A stretch of 64,000 nt of DNA from Hydrangea macrophylla (taxonomy: Eukaryota > Streptophyta > Magnoliopsida > Cornales > Hydrangeaceae), in the NCBI GenBank assembly GCA_033977485.1, contig CM066984.1, positions 33,833,501 to 33,897,500 of the forward strand, given 5' to 3'. The notes beneath the pieces are model-generated. The model had not been told where the DNA came from. It did not search any database and worked only from the letters and a program-made list of their open reading frames with translations. A program made the translations under genes and the position numbers. Below are positions 58,670 to 64,000 of this stretch, one piece after another. Positions within the stretch are counted from its first letter, which is position 1. Each line of letters begins with the position of its first letter.

Positions 58670-59160
58670 TTATTCAAGAACCAAATCCACTAAGACCCCT
58701 TCTTTGACAAGTCTGCCAATCCTATTTAGATTGATATGGTCAAGCCTCATATGCCAAAGCCTTGTTGGATTAGTGAAATGTTTCTTTCTTTTAGATGGTA
58801 TAGTTACCACTGAGTTATTAAGTTCCATACAAGAATCTTTAGAAATATTGGGAGTAATCACATATAAACCATTTGATTTAACACCAGAACAAATAAAAGA
58901 ACCATTTCTTTTAATCACAACTTCAGTTTCAAAATAAAAAGAATAACCATTATTTGATAAATTAGAAACTGAAATTAAATTACGTCTCATTAAAGGGATG
59001 TAAAGTACATTTGATAAAATCAAAACTTTAATATCTAAAAATTCTAAAACTATAACTCCTATAGCAACTGTGGAAACGATTGCGCTAGACCCAGAGTCAG
59101 CACGATTTTTCCATCACTGCATTTCCTAGTTGACCTGAACCCCTACAATGAATTATAAAT
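58670..59160 (-). pseudogene. Copia-2 protease remnant and pre-integrase region
   Basis: The frame 59023-58670 has VLYIPLMRRNLISVSNL (protease C-terminal block) and LWHMRLDHINLNRI (pre-integrase). The DSGA catalytic stretch should lie at 59060-59150; only ADSGSSAIVSTVA-like residues remain there and upstream sequence is disrupted. Confidence 0.75.
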
Positions 59161-59235
59161 ATGGTTAGTTGCACCAGAATAAATGCACTAAGTGTTTTAA
59201 GTATCCATTATAAAACTTACTTCAATCACATATGA

Positions 59236-60102
59236 TTAAATTATACCTTGAACTCTTGTAGCTAAGAATTCTGGACAGTTCCTCTTCCAGTGGCCCTTCT
59301 CACTGCATTGGAAACACTTTCCTTTGCCTTGGCCACCCACTTTCCCTTTGCTCTTAACTTTTCCCTTAAATTTTGTAATCTTAGGAACCGGTCCAACACT
59401 TGGACCACCAGTGCCAGCCTTCTTCTTCCCTTTTTTGCCTTTTGGTGTAGATCGGGAGGAAGAAGAGCTTTTCTTAACGTTCAAAACGTTGCCCCCAGGT
59501 TTGATCACCCCTTCCACTACCAGTAAAGAACTCCTTAATTCGCTCATTAAAAAATCCATTTTATTCATATTATAATTTAGTTTAAATTGAGCGAATGACG
59601 ACGATAACGTATTGAGGATCATATCAACTTGGGCCTGTGCGTCAATGTTGGCACCTAGGGTCTCCAGCTCGTTCAAATAACCAATCGTTTTAAAACATCT
59701 TCTTTAACTGGAGTCCCTTCCAACATCTTAGCACTCATTATCTTCTGCATAGCTACCTATCTGGCAGGCCTGCCATGCTCCCCCAAACATTTTTTTCAGG
59801 GATTTGATAATATCACTAGCAGAATTGTTCGACTGGAATTGGTGTTGCAACACATCAGCCATTAAGGCTAGAATATAGCAACGTGCCATTCCATTCGACT
59901 TCTTCCATTTATCGAACTCGCGTCTGGTAGCTGCCAAAGCATTTGTTGCGGGTTCTTCGGGGCATAGGGTGGTAAGGACATATATGTGATCCTCCGCAGT
60001 TAATACGATGCCAAGGTTTCGTTTCCATTCTGTGTAATTATTTCCAGTTAACATGTTTTGAGTGAGTATGGTGGCAAGTGGACTAAATGTAGATCCCAAC
60101 AT
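59236..60102 (-). pseudogene. Copia-2 gag, two frames
   Basis: 60102-59728 holds the start (MLGSTFSPLATILTQNMLTGNNYTEWKRNLGIVL, listed here only as its first block LTGNNYTEWKRNL) with KMFGGAWQACQIG, where GGAWQ replaces the usual (G)..RQ. 59676-59236 holds ANIDAQAQVDMILNTLSSSF, a Lys/Gly-rich stretch and the CCHC knuckle CFQCSEKGHWKRNC. A frameshift lies near 59680-59730. Confidence 0.85.
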
Positions 60103-61767
60103 TATAATTTACTGAAAAATCAAAAGATAAAATAAATATGGATATCAGAATTTGATAGTTTGAAATAAAAGAATCATTAAAACTCTTATTTTAAAATAAA
60201 GTAGCCGGAATATCAAAACGAAAAAGTAAAGCCTCCGTGTGGCGGTCAATACTCGATCTTTTGATTAATCATGACTTGTCCGCTATGCAACTTTTGCAAA
60301 ACAAGTTATGACTCCCGAACCTATTTGATCTTTAAGTTTATGAATAATGCCCCATGTGGGATCCCTCATCCATAGCTTAGCTAGTGTGTACCATTAACTA
60401 GGATCCAATCACAACTGCCTCAAGTAGCACCTCCGTATGGTTGTCAGCCTCTAACACGTCTGATTGATCTTGTTCATAGGAAGTTCACATCTAGTAACCA
60501 ATGAGTAGTGTACCCTCCATGTGGAATGTTCACCCCTGGTGAGGTGACACAGAATGCACTACTCATCTTACAATGAACTATTAATGGAAAATCGTGGGTG
60601 TTATTAATAAGACCCTCTCCCACTAGCTTTGATAGAAAATGATTTTGCTTTTGAAAAATTGTTTCTACACATTACCCATAAACATCCAATGTTTACTAAT
60701 GCGCTGAAAACGGTTTTTGATTTTTTTTAGAAAACTTGTTTTTATAATGCATGCAGTAACAACATATTTAATACTGTAATCACAGACAAGCATATAAAAA
60801 CAAAAAACTAAAATTGAAATAAAAACATCCTAACGATGCCTCTATCTCCCATGGCTCTATCTCCATAGAACCTTCTTCGTAGTTTGATCGCCTCCAGCTC
60901 CATCTTCATGGACAATGGCTTGGTCCTCCATGTTCATGGATCTTCTAATTCTATTACATTGGTCCTATGCATCTTTCAAAGCTTACAATTTATCTAGAAA
61001 TAGAAATTGCAACAATTAAATAATAAAAAGGCTAGGAAAACCGGTGCGACTTTCCTTTTCATAGGATTGAAGTCGCAGCGCCCTTTACACATGGCCTTAA
61101 AACCAAACCAATAATCAAAACAATAAACACCAATCTCAAATTCAAATACAAAATTTAAAAGTACTTGGTGCCATAGGAGATAGAGGACTAATCTTGCTGC
61201 AAAAAGGGTTAGTCGTACACACATCCACGCATATATAACAAATATATAATCCATTGGAACCTTTAATTGATTTACACAGTACATAAACTCTTTACGCACT
61301 GATTTAGAACATTAAAACATCATCTAACACCGTTCGATCTCTCGAACCTTTGATTGATTGAATATTGTTCAGTCGCTTGAACATTCAGTTTCATAGAATA
61401 ATTTGATAAAATTTTATAATAATTTAAAATTGAAAATGTAATTTTAAAAACTTTTGAATCTGTGAAAAGAACACCAGGACAGAAAATCATTCTCGATCGA
61501 TCGAACACCATTCGATTCTTCGAATAGAACTAAAGTTCGATCGATCGAAACTAGTTCGATTGCTTGAGATCAGACAAGTTCAATCGATCAAACATATTTC
61601 GATCGATTGAACCCATCTTGCATATAATGTAATCACATATTTGTATTCTGCTGTGATAACACTATAGAAATAGATCTGTGACAATGTAGTTTTGAAAACA
61701 GTTCTAAAATCAACATACAAATCAAAACTAGTGTTCCAAAATGCACCTATAGATCCATACAAGCATG
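60103..61767 (-). other. Copia-2 leader between primer site and gag
   Basis: Non-coding, 1.7 kb, long for a copia element. It contains a palindrome cluster at 61330-61605. No gene is supported; short frames at 60994-61299 and 61580-61780 have no recognisable features. Confidence 0.6.
61330..61605. repeat. TTCGATCGATCGAA-type cluster in the copia-2 leader
   Basis: About nine copies or variants in pairs: GTTCGATCTCTCGAAC, TTGATTGATTGAA, TTCAGTCGCTTGAA, then (after a 100-base gap) CTCGATCGATCGAAC with TTCGATTCTTCGAA, TTCGATCGATCGAA with TTCGATTGCTTGAG, TTCAATCGATCAAA with TTCGATCGATTGAA. Confidence 0.9.
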
Positions 61768-61779
61768 GTTGTGATACCA
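61768..61779 (-). other. Copia-2 primer binding site
   Basis: TGGTATCACAAC on the minus strand, two bases after the LTR end. It begins like the initiator tRNA-Met site (TGGTATCAGAGC) and diverges after eight bases. Confidence 0.7.
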
Positions 61780-61781
61780 AT

Positions 61782-61822
61782 TGATAGGAAAATTAGGTTT
61801 AAAATTATTTTAAACGCGCAGC
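61782..61822 (-). repeat. Copia-2 5' LTR remnant (41 bp)
   Basis: TGATAGGAAAATTAGG...AAACGCG(C)AGC matches 54677-54717, then changes abruptly to TATAGACACCCC. Consistent with insertion of another element here, whose far side would carry the rest of the LTR. Confidence 0.8.
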
Positions 61823-64000
61823 TATAGACACCCCATTTTGTCGGGTACCAGATTTAGGAGACCCATAGCTTGGTGATTCACAATGATCGAAAGGACTTAA
61901 AAGGACTCATGGAAGTTAGTTCTATCTCTCAAAATGCTCAAAAAGTGGTTACAAATGACCAAAATACCCCTTAAAGCCCAAACACTCCCAGATTTGAACT
62001 GAAAGTTCTAGAAACATGCTACGTCATAAGAAAAGTGATAAAAAGAGTTTTTGAAGCAAAAACATCAGCTCCCAGAAACTCCCGGAAGTTAGCGGAAATT
62101 CTCCGTTGACCCGTTTGACCTAGGTTTGACCAGTGTTTGATCGAAATCATCCGAACTATCCAGAAAGTTCAGAGATCATTCTAGATCATGTAAAAAACAC
62201 TAAAATAAGTTTTAAAAGAAAATCGAATGAAAACATAAGCTCCTGGGAGATCTCAGAGGTTCCCAGAACTTCCTGGATATCCCAGGTTTGACCGATTAGA
62301 TGTAAAAGTTGACTTTGAAACCGGAGTGCCGTATTATTTTTTAAATATTTTTCATGGATACTAGAGGTCAATAGCTTTCCAATGATATATCGCACTTAAT
62401 TTTTGAATTTAAAACAAATTTATTATGAATTTCCGAAGGTGAAAAAGACAATCAAATAAGATTTTATTGCAAATGCCGCAAAACTTTTCAAAGTGACCTG
62501 ACTCCGAATTATTTTTTAGGAAAAGTAGACTCCATTACATTTCCAACAGTATATCACAAGCTCAATTTGGAGTTCATGTGCATTTTTTGTGAATTTCGGA
62601 CGAAATAAGTCCTTTTCACGAATACGGAACCTCTGGGGGTCTGAACAGTATTATCCGGACGTTGGAAGAGCATTGCCGCCGCGGCATAGGCCTAGCGCCG
62701 CCGCGTCACTCTCTCCCAGAATAGCCCATTTTTGTAATTTATTTTGGGGGTCTAATTTGATTAATTGAAAACTAAAACGACGTAATTTCTTGCTCACAGA
62801 TGTTTGGGACCAATGTGAGATCTCTTGAAATCCCAAAACCACCCCAAATTGGCCTATATAAACCCCCCTTAACTTCTCATTAACGGGGGTGAAAATACAA
62901 AGCTTAGAGAAAGTTGTAGAGATAAGGTTAGGATAGTTAAAGTGAGCTTCCTCCTCTTGATTTCCAACAAGAAAGTGAGCTTACAACCTAGTTTTTCCTT
63001 CATTACTCCTCTTACTTCACATTCAATACACCTAACCACCATTTATAGTGAGTATTTATGATAGGAAGCTACTTCCATGTCCAAAGTCACCATATATGAC
63101 TGAAACACTAAGTTACAAGTTCAAAATCTCATTGAATATCATGTATTGATTGCTTTACTTGCTTATTTACATATATGCTCATCTCTTCTTAATCACATTT
63201 CTTTTTTATTTTCTTTATTTACTTACTAGTTCATCATTATCTAGATGATGACATGGTGTTTGAGATGAGTGAATCCTTATGGATAGTAGCTCTTGACCTC
63301 AAAAACGTGTTTAATAGATGATGACCATAACTTCAATACATTCCTATGTATTCTTGAAGTCACATTCAAAATGAAAACAAATCTCTCCAACAATCTTGGA
63401 AGTTCTTGACTTGAGTTTGATGTTGATACTCCAAGAGGTCATAATCTCCATTTGATGTTGAAAAAATGCTTTCAAAACCCCCCTATTTCAAAACCCTTCT
63501 AAAACCCCAATATTTGGATTCCAAGAAATACACCTTGTGTTCCCAAAAATCTTCAAAATAGTGAATGATCTGTGTTAAAAGATTTCTCTAGAACTCAATA
63601 CTAAAAGGGTGATTACAAGACCACTTGGAAAGTCTTCGTAACTCATTAAAGAACACCCATGATTTTTGGTTTGACCTAAAAACACATGGAAGGGTTCCAT
63701 TTTAGTCCAAACATTCCTTCTAGACATTCTGTTTTTACTGTCACAGCAGCTAGGTTGATTTTCAACTTATTTTTCAGAAAACCTTTCCAAAAAGGGTGGT
63801 CCCAACTAATTTTTCCCTTGAACTTTAGTGTCTTAGGGATCTTTTTGTATAATATAGGCCTCTAGATAATTTGTTTTCATTTTCTAAGATATTTCAACAT
63901 TTCAGTCGATAGTACGGATTCTATTTCTAAGTAACCTCTATTGTTTATATGATTTCTCTTAATCTATAATAAGTATTAATGTTTGTCTTTTTGATATGTG
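61823..64000 (+). repeat. Start of another LTR, running off the window
   Basis: TATAGACACCCCATTTTGTCG resembles the TGTAGACACCCC start of many plant gypsy LTRs (G to A at base 2). A TATA box (TATATAAAC, about 62855) is followed by a C-rich start region and an AT-rich leader-like stretch to the window end. A GC-rich motif GCCGCCGCG(G/T) occurs twice near 62677-62705. No coding sequence reached; orientation inferred as plus. Confidence 0.55.

Larger units (their letters stand above)
54677..61822 (-). mobile_element. Copia-2: decayed Ty1/copia element (Tork/TAR-like)
   Basis: Read on the minus strand: remnant of the 5' LTR (61822-61782), primer site, 1.7-kb leader, gag, protease, integrase, RT, RNase H, purine tract, 3' LTR (56168-54677). 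The domain order protease-integrase-RT-RNase H is that of copia. The 5' LTR is cut after about 41 bases by the LTR at 61823. Confidence 0.88.

Overview
The window is nuclear DNA of a flowering plant. The evidence is one intact ten-exon plant alcohol dehydrogenase gene with GT-AG introns, a Mutator-like transposase relic, a Stowaway MITE, and plant-type Ty3/gypsy (Tekay-like and Athila-like) and Ty1/copia retrotransposons. I cannot name the species. Most of the window beyond 9.7 kb is nested transposable elements; the alcohol dehydrogenase is the only ordinary host gene I can support.

Layout. 1-750: tail of an Athila-type LTR. 1317-5013 (minus): ADH gene, with an anaerobic-type promoter motif upstream. 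5454-8076 (minus): MULE transposase broken by one frameshift and two stops. 8.9-9.5 kb: GA/GT microsatellites and a palindromic repeat cluster. 9705-9953: Stowaway MITE. 10.0-11.1 kb: transposon with long inverted termini. 11665-25644 (minus): degenerate copia element (copia-1), split at its RNase H by a young 9.7-kb Tekay-like gypsy (gypsy-I, 12135-21857, target duplication CTATC). 25645-26649 plus 42687-45030 (minus): two halves of a decayed Tekay-like element (gypsy-II), split by a very young Athila-like element (26655-42681, target duplication GTTAG). A solo LTR (41111-42512, target duplication TGCAC) lies inside the Athila 3' LTR. 45.0-51.5 kb: AT-rich DNA with a long imperfect inverted repeat, interrupted by a probable solo LTR (48345-50422). 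51553-54676: part of another gypsy LTR with several tandem arrays. 54677-61822 (minus): second copia element (copia-2), decayed. 61823-64000: start of another LTR running off the window.

The most interesting signal is not a protein. Unrelated elements here carry clusters of short palindromes, each element with its own or a shared motif: TTCGATCGATCGAA, CAATCGATTG, CAGTCGACTG, CGCGCGA dyads and GTGAGAAATTTCTCAC. In the gypsy-I LTR, seven copies of a constant core are flanked by stems whose sequence differs between copies while mostly remaining complementary (allowing G-U pairs and small defects). This is covariation expected of a selected RNA or DNA hairpin. The Athila element also has an intact 1853-codon gag-pol, three further reading frames, and splice-site-like sequences that could generate subgenomic RNAs.

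All alignments, LTR comparisons and splice calls were made by eye from the sequence; no database search or folding program was run.
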